A stretch of DNA of 64,000 nt, from NCBI RefSeq assembly GCF_021272345.1, contig NZ_JAJSDQ010000002.1:372001-436000 (forward strand), written 5' to 3'. Source of the DNA: Ornithinimicrobium sediminis. Its GTDB lineage: Bacteria; Actinomycetota; Actinomycetes; Actinomycetales; Dermatophilaceae. Made by a program: the position numbers and the translations under genes. The notes under the pieces were generated by a model. That model was not told the origin of the DNA. It did no database searches and saw only the letters and a program-made list of their open reading frames with translations. Shown here one piece after another: positions 1 to 8,245 of this stretch. The stretch's first letter is position 1. Each line of letters begins with the position of its first letter.

Positions 1-556
1 TGTCACCGAGCGCGGCCTCGCTCACGACGTAGATGATGAAGCCGCTCAGCGCGAGGGTGGCGAAGATCGACAGCAGCGAGGGCAGGAAGATGCCGACGAG
101 CGAGATGTCCTCGGGGCTGAGCCGGGTGAGCGCCCCGAGCCCCAGGCTGATGAGCAGGGAGGGAAGCAGCACCACCCCCATGACCACGACGGACATGCCG
201 AGGGTGGCCTCGGGGTTGCGGCGCATGGTCGACAGGGCCCCGCCGAAGATGTCGCCGAGGGTGAGCGGACGCAGTGGGATGACGCCCGGGCGGTGCATGC
301 GGGCCACCTGCTCGGGGCTCAGCCCCTGCCACCCGGCGGGCGCGGGCGTGCCCCACCCTGGTCCCGGAGGCGGGCCCCCTCCGGGGCCAGGGGGGCCGTA
401 GCCCGGTGGCGGTGGTGGCGGTGGGCCGACGCCCGGTGGCGGTGGAGGCGGTGGGCCGTACCCGGCGGGCGGGGTCGTGTCGGCGGGCGGGGTCCGCGTG
501 GGCTCGGCCGGACCGCCCGGGGCAGCCCAGCCCCCACCGGGCGGCTCCTGGCTCAT
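1..556 (-). CDS. Proline-rich membrane protein, C-terminus outside window (partial)
   Basis: The reading frame is open from an ATG at 556 to the window edge (185 codons). The first ~85 residues are Pro/Gly-rich with repeated PPPPPPGYG-type units, a typical cytosolic low-complexity tail of actinobacterial membrane proteins. Then comes a basic amphipathic stretch (LTLGDIFGGALSTMRRNP) and two hydrophobic segments, one starting MSVVVMGVVLLPSLL and one around IFATLALSGFIIYVV. This layout fits the glycerophosphodiesterase membrane-domain-like helix bundle proteins of actinobacteria; no catalytic GDPD residues are visible in this part. The function is unknown. The next gene upstream on the same strand, a uridine-kinase-like gene, ends 22 bases before its start, so they may be cotranscribed. 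Confidence 0.75.
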   Translation of the reverse strand, partial: MSQEPPGGGWAAPGGPAEPTRTPPADTTPPAGYGPPPPPPPGVGPPPPPPPGYGPPGPGGGPPPGPGWGTPAPAGWQGLSPEQVARMHRPGVIPLRPLTLGDIFGGALSTMRRNPEATLGMSVVVMGVVLLPSLLISLGLGALTRLSPEDISLVGIFLPSLLSIFATLALSGFIIYVVSEAALGD

Positions 557-578
557 CGGTGTGCTCCCCTCGGTCCGG

Positions 579-1199
579 TCACGGCGCAGGGTCCCCCAGG
601 AGGTCCCGGGCTCGTGCCTCGGCCACCGCGCTGGTCATCGGGAGTGCTCCCAGAGCCTGCTGCGCCCTGACGATACCTTCCTCACTGCGGCGCAGGTGGT
701 GGCCCCTTCGCCAGAGGGTGGACAGCGACTTGCGTCGCTCGGACACGTCGCGGACGAAGCGTCGTCCGAAGGTGACCCACGGGCGACCGCTGATGCACCA
801 GGCACCTGCGAGCAGGTCCTGCTCGGCGAGAGGCGCCACGATGTGTGCCGCGAAGATCCCCTCGACGACGACGACGGGTGCCGACCCCACCCGGACGCGC
901 CGGCTGCCCACGCGTGCCGAGGCGCTGATGTCGTAGACGGGGACCTCGACCTCGCCCTCCCTGCAGAGGGCACGGATCGCGGCCAGCGCTGCCTCCTGGT
1001 CCCACGACCCTACGTCGTCCCAGTCGGGCAGACCGAGCGGCGACATGGGCAGCGACGGGTCTCCGGCCTCGCGGTAGAAGTCGTCGAGCTCCACCACCGG
1101 CCACCCGTGCTCGGCCTGCAGCCGGCGGGCCAGGCGTGACTTGCCGGAGCCACTGGGACCGGCGAGGACGAGGACCCTGGCGGTGGGGGCGGTCATCAC
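579..1199 (-). CDS. Uridine kinase-like P-loop kinase
   Basis: This 206-residue protein begins with a beta strand and a clean Walker A motif GPSGSGKS (residues 14-21), followed by ELDDFYRE, the acidic substrate-loop pattern of uridine/cytidine kinases, and VVVVEGIFA, a Walker B-like strand. The family phosphorylates uridine or related small molecules with ATP. The single-domain length fits. The start is GTG at 1199, followed by an in-frame ATG at 1196; I prefer the GTG because a TAGACT hexamer lies 8 bases upstream. The substrate is not provable from sequence, as several actinobacterial paralogues are annotated uridine kinase without assay. Confidence 0.8.
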   Translation of the reverse strand: MMTAPTARVLVLAGPSGSGKSRLARRLQAEHGWPVVELDDFYREAGDPSLPMSPLGLPDWDDVGSWDQEAALAAIRALCREGEVEVPVYDISASARVGSRRVRVGSAPVVVVEGIFAAHIVAPLAEQDLLAGAWCISGRPWVTFGRRFVRDVSERRKSLSTLWRRGHHLRRSEEGIVRAQQALGALPMTSAVAEARARDLLGDPAP

Positions 1200-1207
1200 G
1201 GACCGGC

Positions 1208-1213
1208 AGTCTA
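1208..1213 (-). promoter_or_regulatory. Leaderless-type -10 (TAGACT) for the uridine-kinase-like gene
   Basis: TAGACT reads towards the GTG at 1199 with an 8-base gap, the spacing expected if transcription starts on the start codon. No Shine-Dalgarno is present. It is divergent from the PH-protein element at 1229-1234. Confidence 0.4.
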
Positions 1214-1228
1214 GCCGTCCGGCCTGCC

Positions 1229-1234
1229 TACACT
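1229..1234 (+). promoter_or_regulatory. Leaderless-type -10 (TACACT) for the PH-domain gene
   Basis: TACACT sits 9 bases upstream of the ATG at 1244, with no Shine-Dalgarno between them. Together with 1208-1213 it forms a divergent promoter pair in a 44-base gap. Confidence 0.4.
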
Positions 1235-1243
1235 GGCCCGATC

Positions 1244-1849
1244 ATGAGGAGCACACCGCAGGGGAGCGACCGGAGCATCGCCGTCTACCGCACGCTGCCG
1301 GCCCGCATCATCGGGTGGGGGATGGCGCTGGGCGTGATCGGCATCGGCTTCGTCGTCGTGCGGACCGAGGCCCAGCTCGGCCGGCCGGTCCTGCCGCCGG
1401 TCGCCATCGCCCTGACGATCCTGGCCGTCGTCTGGGTGGTGCTGCTGCGCCCCCACGTCGAGCTGCGCCGTGACGGCGTGACCCACCGGAACCTGCTCAC
1501 CGACACCGACGTCCCGTTCAGCAGGCTTCAGGAGGTCGGTCACCAGTGGGCCCTGGAGCTCACGGACACCGCGGGCCGGCGGCACAGTGCCTGGGCGGTG
1601 CCCAAGCAGCGTGAGTTCTCGGCCCGCCGGCGTTTCGACGACTTCGCCGAGACCACCTCACGGCGCCGCGGGCGGCCGGGGACCACGGCGATCGTGGTGG
1701 CCGACGACGTGCAGCGGGAGTGGCAGCGATGGAGGCTCGAGGGGGGAGTGGTGGAGCCGGACGCGCCCGCCCGCAGGCAGTGGGCCTGGAGCGCCCTCGG
1801 GCCCCTCGGCGGGGCTGCCGTGCTGCTGCTGCTCGCGCTCCTGCTCTGA
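1244..1849 (+). CDS. PH-domain membrane protein
   Basis: This 201-residue protein has two N-terminal hydrophobic helices (around GWGMALGVIGIGFVVV and PPVAIALTILAVVWVVLL). A small soluble domain (HVELRRDGVTHRNLLTDTDVPFSRLQEVG) follows and resembles bacterial PH domains of the DUF2581/bPH type. A hydrophobic C-terminal segment (AVLLLLALLL) ends the protein. Such proteins are common in actinobacteria and of unknown function. The start ATG at 1244 is chosen because upstream in-frame starts run into the divergent gene and a TACACT element lies 9 bases before it. Confidence 0.7.
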   Translation: MRSTPQGSDRSIAVYRTLPARIIGWGMALGVIGIGFVVVRTEAQLGRPVLPPVAIALTILAVVWVVLLRPHVELRRDGVTHRNLLTDTDVPFSRLQEVGHQWALELTDTAGRRHSAWAVPKQREFSARRRFDDFAETTSRRRGRPGTTAIVVADDVQREWQRWRLEGGVVEPDAPARRQWAWSALGPLGGAAVLLLLALLL

Positions 1850-1862
1850 CGGACCCCGGAGG

Positions 1863-3533
1863 TCACCCCTCGGTGCGCGTCAGCTCCTCCATCGCCTCCC
1901 GCACCGCCTGCAGCCGACCTGAGGCCCGCGCGCGGGCCTGGGCCAGGGGCTCGCTCAGCGTCACAGGCACGACGGCCTCGAGGTAGACCTTGAGCTTGGG
2001 CTCGGTGCCACTGGGCCGCACGATGACCCGGGTGTCGTCCTCGAGGTAGTAGCGCAGACCCTCGGTGGGAGGAAGGTGTGCCGAGCCCTCCGCCAGGTCC
2101 TCGGCGGAGCGCACCGGCACCCCCGCGATGTGCTGGGGCGGCTGCGCGCGCAGCCGGGCCAGCACGGGTGCGATCAGGGACAGGTCGGCCACGCGCACGC
2201 TGAAGGCGTCCGTCGCGTAGACGCCGTGCCGGACGGCCAGGTCGTCGAGCACGTCCAGCAGGGTGCGGCCCTCTGCGCGGGTGACGGCCAGCAGCTCGGC
2301 GACGAGCAGCGCCGCGGTCACACCGTCCTTGTCCGGGACGCGAGCGGGGTCCACACAGTAGCCCAGCGCCTCCTCGTAGCCGTAGGCCAGCCCCTCGACG
2401 CGGCCGATCCACTTGAAGCCGGTGAGGGTCTCCACCGCCGGCAGGCCGGCCTCCTCGGCCATGGCGCCCAGGAGCCGCGAGGACACGATCGAGCGGGCCA
2501 GGACGGTGCGCCCGGCGTCCGGGCGCAGGCCACGCTGCAGGATGTGGTGTCCCAGCAGCGCGCCGACCTCGTCGCCCCGCAGCATCCTCCAGCCGTCAGG
2601 ACCGGGCACGGCCACCGCACACCGGTCGGCGTCCGGGTCGTTGGCGATGACCGCGTCGGGATGGACCGCCTCGGCCAGGGTCAGTGCGGCGTCGATGGCC
2701 CCGGGCTCCTCGGGGTTGGGGAAGGCCACCGTCGGGAAGGCGGGGTCCGGGGCCTCCTGCTCCACGACCGGGGCGGGTGCGGGGAACCCTGCGCGCTCGA
2801 AGGCACGACGGATCACCTCGGCGCCCACGCCGTGCAGCGCTGTGTGCACCAGGGAGACCTCCCGCGGGGAGTCGGGCGAGACCACCGCGGCTGCCGCGTC
2901 CAGGTAGGCCTCCTCGACGTCCTCGGACAGCGTCGTCCAGCCGTCGTCGACGAGCGGGACCTGCGCCGCCGACCTGACATCGTCGATCCGGTCGGCGATC
3001 TGGCTGTCGGTCGGCGGGACGATCTGTGAACCGTCGCCGAGGTAGACCTTGTAGCCGTTGTCCTGGGGCGGGTTGTGGCTGGCGGTCACCATGACACCGG
3101 CGTCGGCACCGAGGTGACCGACCGCGAAGGCCAGCACCGGGGTGGGCAGGGGCTCGGGCAGCACGAGGGCCCGGCCGCCGGCCGCCGTCACGACCGCGGC
3201 GGTGTCGCGGGCGAAGACGTCGGAGTTGCGCCGCGCGTCGAAGCCGATGACCACCGTCGGCTCGGGGTCGACCTGCTCCTTGAGGTATGCGGTGAGGCCG
3301 GCGGCGGCGCGGATCACCACCGCCCGGTTCATCCGGTGCGGGCCCGCGCCGAGCTCACCTCGCAGGCCTGCGGTGCCGAACTCGAGGAACCCGCTGAACC
3401 GGTCGGCCAGGTCGCTGAGGTCACCGCTCTGCTCGGCGCGGGCGATGACGGCGGCGAGCTCCTCCCGCGTCTGCTCGTCGGGGTCGTCGGCCATCCAGGT
3501 GCGGGCCCGGCTGAGCAGGTCCGGCTGCGACAT
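1863..3533 (-). CDS. pmmB: Phosphosugar mutase (PmmB/PgmB family)
   Basis: This 556-residue alpha-D-phosphohexomutase-superfamily enzyme shows all four active-site elements. They are TASHNP with the phosphoserine, DPDADR as the metal-binding loop (usual form DGDxDR, here Gly to Pro), GFKWIGR as the sugar-specificity loop, and RPSGTEPKLK as the phosphate-binding loop. The family interconverts sugar 1- and 6- (or pentose 1- and 5-) phosphates. Its position 20 bases after a purine nucleoside phosphorylase gene, as in mycobacterial deoD-pmmB, suggests it processes (deoxy)ribose 1-phosphate from nucleoside cleavage; the exact substrate is inference. The start ATG at 3533 has GAAGGTGG upstream; another ATG at 3554 would overlap the preceding stop codon. 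Confidence 0.85.
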   Translation of the reverse strand: MSQPDLLSRARTWMADDPDEQTREELAAVIARAEQSGDLSDLADRFSGFLEFGTAGLRGELGAGPHRMNRAVVIRAAAGLTAYLKEQVDPEPTVVIGFDARRNSDVFARDTAAVVTAAGGRALVLPEPLPTPVLAFAVGHLGADAGVMVTASHNPPQDNGYKVYLGDGSQIVPPTDSQIADRIDDVRSAAQVPLVDDGWTTLSEDVEEAYLDAAAAVVSPDSPREVSLVHTALHGVGAEVIRRAFERAGFPAPAPVVEQEAPDPAFPTVAFPNPEEPGAIDAALTLAEAVHPDAVIANDPDADRCAVAVPGPDGWRMLRGDEVGALLGHHILQRGLRPDAGRTVLARSIVSSRLLGAMAEEAGLPAVETLTGFKWIGRVEGLAYGYEEALGYCVDPARVPDKDGVTAALLVAELLAVTRAEGRTLLDVLDDLAVRHGVYATDAFSVRVADLSLIAPVLARLRAQPPQHIAGVPVRSAEDLAEGSAHLPPTEGLRYYLEDDTRVIVRPSGTEPKLKVYLEAVVPVTLSEPLAQARARASGRLQAVREAMEELTRTEG

Positions 3534-3553
3534 ACGCCCACCTTCGGCGGCCA

Positions 3554-4390
3554 TCAGATGCGCCCCACGATGTCCGCGAGCAGGCGCCCGCACCGCTGGG
3601 CGGCGGCCTGGCCCGCCTCGATGACCTCCTGGTGCGACAGCGGCACCTCACTGATGCCGGCCGCGGCGTTGGTGACCAGCGAGACGCCCAGCACCTCCAT
3701 GCCGGCCTGGCGGGCAGCGATCGCCTCCAGCGTGGTGGACATGCCCACGAGGTCGGCACCGATGACGCGGGCCATCTGCACCTCCGCAGGGGTCTCGTAG
3801 TGCGGCCCGCGGAACTGGGCGTAGACACCCTCGGGCAGGTCGGGGTCGACCTCGTGGGCGATCGCCCGCAGCCGGGGGCTGTAGAGGTCGGTGAGGTCGA
3901 CGAAGGTGGCGCCCTCCACCGGGGAGTGGGCGGTGAGGTTGAGGTGGTCACGGATCAGCACCGCCGTGCCGGGCTGCCACTCCGGGCGCAGCCCCCCGCA
4001 CCCGTTGGTCAGCACGATGGAGGAGCACCCGGCAGCCGCGGCGGTGCGCACGGCGTGCACGACCGCCCGCACGCCCCGGCCCTCGTAGAAGTGGGTGCGG
4101 GTGCCGAACACGAGTGCCCGTCGGTCCGTGCCGGCGATCCGGACCGAGCGCATCGTGCCGCTGTGGCCCTCGACGGCAGCCTGCGCGAATCCCGGGACGT
4201 CGGTGTTGTCGACGGTGGCCAGCGTCTCGCCCACCATGTCGGCTGCGGGCCCCCAGCCGCTGCCGAGCACGAGGGCGACATGATGGCTGTCGGCGCCGGT
4301 GCGGCTGGCGATCACGTCCGCCGCGGCGCGGGCCACGGCGAACGGGTCGGTCTGTGGGTCGGAGAGGTCGAGAAGTGCATGGTTGCTCAC
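3554..4390 (-). CDS. deoD: Purine-nucleoside phosphorylase, trimeric type
   Basis: This 278-residue enzyme cleaves purine (deoxy)nucleosides with phosphate to base plus (deoxy)ribose 1-phosphate. Signature elements are GSGWG (phosphate loop), GHSGTM, THFYEGRG, QFRGPHYETPAE and TNAAAGI with the base-contacting Asn, all typical of the low-molecular-weight trimeric PNP family. It starts with GTG at 4390, preceded by TAGGGT with a 6-base gap, so the transcript may be leaderless. The phosphosugar mutase follows on the same strand, which gives a compact salvage operon. The gene is divergent from the LpdA-type flavoprotein, 31 bases away, matching mycobacterial order. Confidence 0.93.
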   Translation of the reverse strand: MSNHALLDLSDPQTDPFAVARAAADVIASRTGADSHHVALVLGSGWGPAADMVGETLATVDNTDVPGFAQAAVEGHSGTMRSVRIAGTDRRALVFGTRTHFYEGRGVRAVVHAVRTAAAAGCSSIVLTNGCGGLRPEWQPGTAVLIRDHLNLTAHSPVEGATFVDLTDLYSPRLRAIAHEVDPDLPEGVYAQFRGPHYETPAEVQMARVIGADLVGMSTTLEAIAARQAGMEVLGVSLVTNAAAGISEVPLSHQEVIEAGQAAAQRCGRLLADIVGRI

Positions 4391-4396
4391 CCGCGC

Positions 4397-4402
4397 ACCC
4401 TA
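4397..4402 (-). promoter_or_regulatory. Leaderless-type -10 (TAGGGT) for deoD-pmmB
   Basis: TAGGGT lies 6 bases before the GTG start of deoD in the 31-base divergent gap to lpdA. No ribosome binding site fits in the interval. Confidence 0.45.
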
Positions 4403-4421
4403 CCGATGGTTGGATGGGAGC

Positions 4422-5825
4422 GTGACTGCATCCCAGACATCCGTGGTGATCATCGGCGGCGGCCCCGGCGGCTACGAGGCGGCTCTGGGCGCCGCCCAGC
4501 TCGGCGCGCAGGTCACGGTGGTGGAGGCGGAGGGGCTCGGAGGTGCCACCGTGCTCACCGACTGTGTGCCGAGCAAGGCGCTCATCGCCACGGCGGACTT
4601 CATGGACCGGTTCAGCGCCGCCAAGCGGATCGGGGTCGGCTTCGACGGCGCTCCCGGTGACCAGGGGGTCACCGCCCACCTGTCCGACATCAACGCCCGC
4701 ATCATGGGGCTGGCTGCGGCCCAGAGCCGGGACATCCAGGAGCGGCTGGAGTCCGCGGGTGTCGACGTCGTCCAGGGCCGCGGTCGCCTGGCCGGGCGGG
4801 ACGCCGTCGAGGTGGTGGACGCCGACGGCACCGCGGAGCAGCTGCCGGCGGACATCGTGCTCGTGGCGACCGGGGCCCGACCACGCATCCTCGACAGTGC
4901 GGTGCCGGACGGCCGCCGCATCCTGACCTGGCAGCAGATCTACGAGCTGGAGGCGCTGCCCGAGCACCTCGTGGTCATCGGCTCGGGGGTGACGGGTGCC
5001 GAGCTGGCGCACGCCTACCTCGGTCTGGGGTCGGCGGTCACCCTGGTCTCCTCACGCGACCGGGTCCTTCCGGGACAGGACGCCGACGCGGCCAACGTGC
5101 TGGAGGACGTCTTCCGACGCCGCGGCATGACGGTGCTCAACCGTTCGCGGGCCGCTGCCGTGCGGGTGGTGGGGGACGGCGTGGTCGTGACCCTCGAGGA
5201 CGGTCGGGAGGTGGCCGCCTCCCACGCGCTCCTGGCCGTCGGCTCCTTGCCCAACACCGCCGACGTGGGCCTGGAGGAGGCGGGAGTGGACCTCACGCCC
5301 CCCGGGCACGTGGTGGTCGACCGGGTGTCCCGGACGTCGGTGCCGGGTGTCTACGCCGCGGGGGACTGCACCGGTGTGCTGCCGCTGGCCTCAGTCGCGG
5401 CGATGCAGGGGCGCATCGCGATCGCGCACGCGCTGGGGGACGCCGTGGCGCCGCTGTCCCTGGGACGGGTGAGCTCCAACATCTTCACCGACCCGGAGAT
5501 CGCGACCGTGGGGGTCGCGCAGTCCGACATCGACGAGGGCAGGGTCGACGCCCGCACCGTGATGCTGCCGCTCACCAAGAACCCGCGCGCCAAGATGCAG
5601 AACGTGCGCGACGGCTTCGTCAAGATCTTCGCCCGTCGCGGCAGCGACACCATCCTCGGCGGCGTGGTCGTCGCGCCGCGTGCCAGCGAGCTGATCTTCC
5701 CCATCGCGTTAGCCGTCGCGACTCGGCTCAACGTGGACCAGTTCGCCTCCACGTTCACCGTCTACCCCTCGATGTCGGGGTCGATCGCCGAGGCGGCCCG
5801 ACAGCTGCACTCCGTGGCGGACTGA
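4422..5825 (+). CDS. lpdA: LpdA-type NAD(P)H-quinone dehydrogenase (flavoprotein disulfide reductase family)
   Basis: This 467-residue two-dinucleotide-binding flavoprotein opens with VVIIGGGPGGYEAA (FAD) and has a second GxGxxG (VIGSGVTGAELAHAY) for NAD(P)H. In the redox loop it reads GGATVLTDCVPSK, with one cysteine where dihydrolipoamide dehydrogenases have CxxxxC. The C-terminus lacks the HxxxxE catalytic dyad (TVYPSMSGSIAEAARQL). This pattern matches mycobacterial LpdA (Rv3303c type), which reduces quinones rather than lipoamide, so dihydrolipoamide dehydrogenase would be a misannotation. The GTG start at 4422 is the first codon consistent with the N-terminal strand. The gene is divergent from deoD. 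Confidence 0.88.
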   Translation: MTASQTSVVIIGGGPGGYEAALGAAQLGAQVTVVEAEGLGGATVLTDCVPSKALIATADFMDRFSAAKRIGVGFDGAPGDQGVTAHLSDINARIMGLAAAQSRDIQERLESAGVDVVQGRGRLAGRDAVEVVDADGTAEQLPADIVLVATGARPRILDSAVPDGRRILTWQQIYELEALPEHLVVIGSGVTGAELAHAYLGLGSAVTLVSSRDRVLPGQDADAANVLEDVFRRRGMTVLNRSRAAAVRVVGDGVVVTLEDGREVAASHALLAVGSLPNTADVGLEEAGVDLTPPGHVVVDRVSRTSVPGVYAAGDCTGVLPLASVAAMQGRIAIAHALGDAVAPLSLGRVSSNIFTDPEIATVGVAQSDIDEGRVDARTVMLPLTKNPRAKMQNVRDGFVKIFARRGSDTILGGVVVAPRASELIFPIALAVATRLNVDQFASTFTVYPSMSGSIAEAARQLHSVAD

Positions 5826-5874
5826 CCGCGCCGGTGCGCCTCCGGGCCGACCGGTTACCGCGCGACCGTTGAGG

Positions 5875-7653
5875 TCAGTCCGTGAGCTCGCAGATGACGG
5901 CGCCGTTGGTGACCGTCGCACCGATCGTCGCCGACAGCCCGCTGACCGTGCCGGACTTGTGGGCCTTGATGGGCTGCTCCATCTTCATCGCCTCGATGAC
6001 CACCACGACGTCGCCCTCGGCGATCTCCTGGCCGTCCTCGACCGCCACCTTGACGACCGTGCCCTGCATCGGTGCGGTCACCGCGTCCCCGGAGGCGACC
6101 CCGCCGCCGGAGCCACCGCGGGTGCGCTTGGGGGCCTTCTTGCGGGCGCCGGCGCCGTTGCCTGTGCCACCGCCGAGGCTCACCCCGGCCGGCAGGGAGA
6201 CCTCTAGCCGCTTGCCGCCCACCTCGACGACGACCCGCTGGCGCTCCTCGGGCGTGCCGTCGCCGTCCGCGGTGGGCCCGGCGTAGGGCTCGATGGTGTT
6301 GGTGAACTGTGTCTCGATCCACCGGGTGTGCACGGCGAACGGCTCGGCCGGGTCGGCCGGCGCGAAGGCAGGGTCCCGCACCACGGCACGGTGGAAGGTG
6401 AGAGCGGTCGGCATGCCCTCGACCACGAACTCGTCCAGCGCCCTCCGCGCCCTCTCCAGCGCCTGCTGCCGGTCGCGGCCGGTGACGATGAGCTTGGCGA
6501 GCATGGAGTCGAAGGCGCCGGAGACCACGTCGCCGGCCTCCACACCCGAGTCGACGCGCACACCGGGGCCGCTCGGCACCTGGTAGGTCAGCACGGTGCC
6601 TGGAGCGGGCAGGAAGCCGCGGCCCGGGTCCTCGCCGTTGATCCGGAACTCGATGCTGTGCCCACGGGCGGCTGGCATCTCGTAGCCGAGCTCCTCGCCG
6701 TCGGCGATGCGGAACTGCTCGCGGACCAGGTCGATGCCGGTGACCTCCTCGGTGACCGGGTGCTCGACCTGCAGCCGGGTGTTCACCTCGAGGAAGGAGA
6801 TGGTGCCGTCCTGGCCCACGAGGAACTCGCACGTGCCCGCGCCGACGTAGCCGGCCCCGCGCAGGATGGCCGTCGAGGCACGCACCAGCTCATCGTTCTG
6901 CTCCTGGGACAGGAACGGGGCAGGAGCCTCCTCCACGAGCTTCTGGTGCCGCCGCTGGAGCGAGCAGTCGCGGGTGGAGACCACGACGACGTTGCCGTGC
7001 TGGTCGGCCAGGCACTGCGTCTCGACGTGGCGCGGCTGGTCGAGGTAGCGCTCGACGAAACACTCACCCCGGCCGAACGCCGCCACCGCCTCGCGGACCG
7101 CGGAGTCGAACATCTCCGGGACCTCCTCGAAGGTGCGGGCGACCTTCAGGCCGCGGCCGCCACCACCGTAGGCAGCCTTGATCGCCACCGGGAGCCCGTG
7201 CTCGCGCGCGAAGGTGAGCACCTCGTCGGCATCGGCCACGGGGTCCTGGGTGCCTGGCACGAGAGGCGCGTGGGCCGCGGTCGCGATGTGGCGGGCCTTC
7301 ACCTTGTCACCGAGGGAGTCGATGGCCTGCGGCGGAGGGCCGATCCAGGTCAGCCCGGCGTCGATGACGGCCTGGGCGAAGTGGGCGTTCTCGGCGAGGA
7401 AGCCGTAGCCGGGGTGGACCGCGTCGGCGCCGGCCGTGTGGGCGATCTCGATGAGCTTGTCCTGCACGAGGTAGGACTCGCCGGGCGTGCTGCCCCCCAG
7501 GGCGTGCGCCTCGTCGGCGACCTTGACGTGCAACGCATCCCGGTCGGGGTCGGCATAGACGGCGACGGAGCCCAGGCCTGCGTCCTTGCAGGCGCGGGCG
7601 ATGCGCACGGCGATCTCGCCGCGGTTGGCAATGAGGACCTTGCTGATCGGCAT
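5875..7653 (-). CDS. accA: Acyl-CoA carboxylase alpha chain (biotin carboxylase plus biotin carrier)
   Basis: This 592-residue protein has the biotin carboxylase N-terminus ([14 protein letters not shown]), an ATP-grasp centre with the Gly-rich loop AYGGGGRG, and a C-terminal biotinyl domain with EAMKME. The acceptor lysine is about residue 557. It makes carboxybiotin from bicarbonate and ATP and passes it to carboxyltransferase beta chains. Two candidate partners lie in this window, at 9432-10994 and 18497-20101, together with an epsilon subunit and a biotin ligase. The length is that of AccA3-type chains. The ATG at 7653 is preceded by TAAGGT with a 7-base gap and no Shine-Dalgarno. Confidence 0.94.
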   Translation of the reverse strand: MPISKVLIANRGEIAVRIARACKDAGLGSVAVYADPDRDALHVKVADEAHALGGSTPGESYLVQDKLIEIAHTAGADAVHPGYGFLAENAHFAQAVIDAGLTWIGPPPQAIDSLGDKVKARHIATAAHAPLVPGTQDPVADADEVLTFAREHGLPVAIKAAYGGGGRGLKVARTFEEVPEMFDSAVREAVAAFGRGECFVERYLDQPRHVETQCLADQHGNVVVVSTRDCSLQRRHQKLVEEAPAPFLSQEQNDELVRASTAILRGAGYVGAGTCEFLVGQDGTISFLEVNTRLQVEHPVTEEVTGIDLVREQFRIADGEELGYEMPAARGHSIEFRINGEDPGRGFLPAPGTVLTYQVPSGPGVRVDSGVEAGDVVSGAFDSMLAKLIVTGRDRQQALERARRALDEFVVEGMPTALTFHRAVVRDPAFAPADPAEPFAVHTRWIETQFTNTIEPYAGPTADGDGTPEERQRVVVEVGGKRLEVSLPAGVSLGGGTGNGAGARKKAPKRTRGGSGGGVASGDAVTAPMQGTVVKVAVEDGQEIAEGDVVVVIEAMKMEQPIKAHKSGTVSGLSATIGATVTNGAVICELTD

Positions 7654-7660
7654 GGGGGTC

Positions 7661-7666
7661 ACCTTA
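7661..7666 (-). promoter_or_regulatory. Leaderless-type -10 (TAAGGT) for accA
   Basis: TAAGGT ends 7 bases before the accA ATG at 7653. A promoter here would uncouple accA from the MerR gene upstream on the same strand. Confidence 0.45.
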
Positions 7667-7698
7667 GACCCTGCCGGCCGGGCAGCGAGGTGAGCCAC

Positions 7699-8094
7699 TC
7701 AGGCCATCCTGTCCAGATCCGCGCGGCACCTCTGCTCCAGGTCCTCGAGCTCGGCCAGCGACTGCTCGATGTCCTGGCGCCGGCGCTCGAGGTCGACACG
7801 GCGGTGGCCGATCTGGTCCAGCAGGTAGCGCAGCTGCCCCGCCTCGCCCGGCTGGTCGTCGTACATGTCGATGATCGTCCGGATCTCGTCCAGGGGGAAG
7901 CCCAGCCGGCGCCCGCGCAGGATGAGGGCCAACCTGATGTGGTCGCGCCGGTGGTAGAGGCGCCGCGAGCCTCCCGGCCCGACCCGCTCCGGGCCCAGCA
8001 GTCCCAGCTGCTCGTAGTGCCGCAGCGCCCGGTGTGTCACGTCGAACTCGTCGGCGAGCTCGGCAATGGTCCAGGTGCGGGGAGTGCGGGACAT
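7699..8094 (-). CDS. MerR-family transcriptional regulator, LiuR-like
   Basis: This 131-residue protein has an N-terminal MerR winged helix (DVTHRALRHYEQLGLL, then the wing GGSRRLYHRRDHIRL) and a long C-terminal helix rich in Arg, Glu and Gln for antiparallel dimerisation. There is no Cys pair for metal sensing. It is divergent from an acyl-CoA dehydrogenase and carboxyltransferase, the context of LiuR-type MerR regulators of branched-chain amino acid breakdown. The intergenic region carries a perfect 16-bp palindrome at 8189-8204, the likely operator. The start is ATG at 8094; an alternative ATG at 8103 would add three residues. The inducer, presumably an acyl-CoA intermediate, is inferred. 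Confidence 0.82.
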   Translation of the reverse strand: MSRTPRTWTIAELADEFDVTHRALRHYEQLGLLGPERVGPGGSRRLYHRRDHIRLALILRGRRLGFPLDEIRTIIDMYDDQPGEAGQLRYLLDQIGHRRVDLERRRQDIEQSLAELEDLEQRCRADLDRMA

Positions 8095-8188
8095 AAGCGG
8101 CATCGTGAACGGTCCCGACGCGCGGGTCAACCAGGAGCCCCCACCGGGCTGGACTTGTCTTGACGCAAGGTCAGATTGCTACCTTACG

Positions 8189-8204
8189 TTGACGTTAACG
8201 TCAA
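8189..8204. promoter_or_regulatory. Perfect 16-bp palindrome, probable MerR/LiuR-type operator
   Basis: TTGACGTTAACGTCAA is its own reverse complement. It lies between the MerR gene (start 8094) and the acyl-CoA dehydrogenase (start 8246), inside the promoter region: a TTGACG at 8160-8165 and the palindrome's own TTGACG are both candidate -35 elements. It resembles the TTGACGT-type palindromes assigned to LiuR regulators; the assignment rests on form and context. Confidence 0.6.
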
Positions 8205-8245
8205 GACACGGGTCAAGACACCGAAGGCAGAGAGGCCTACCGCCG

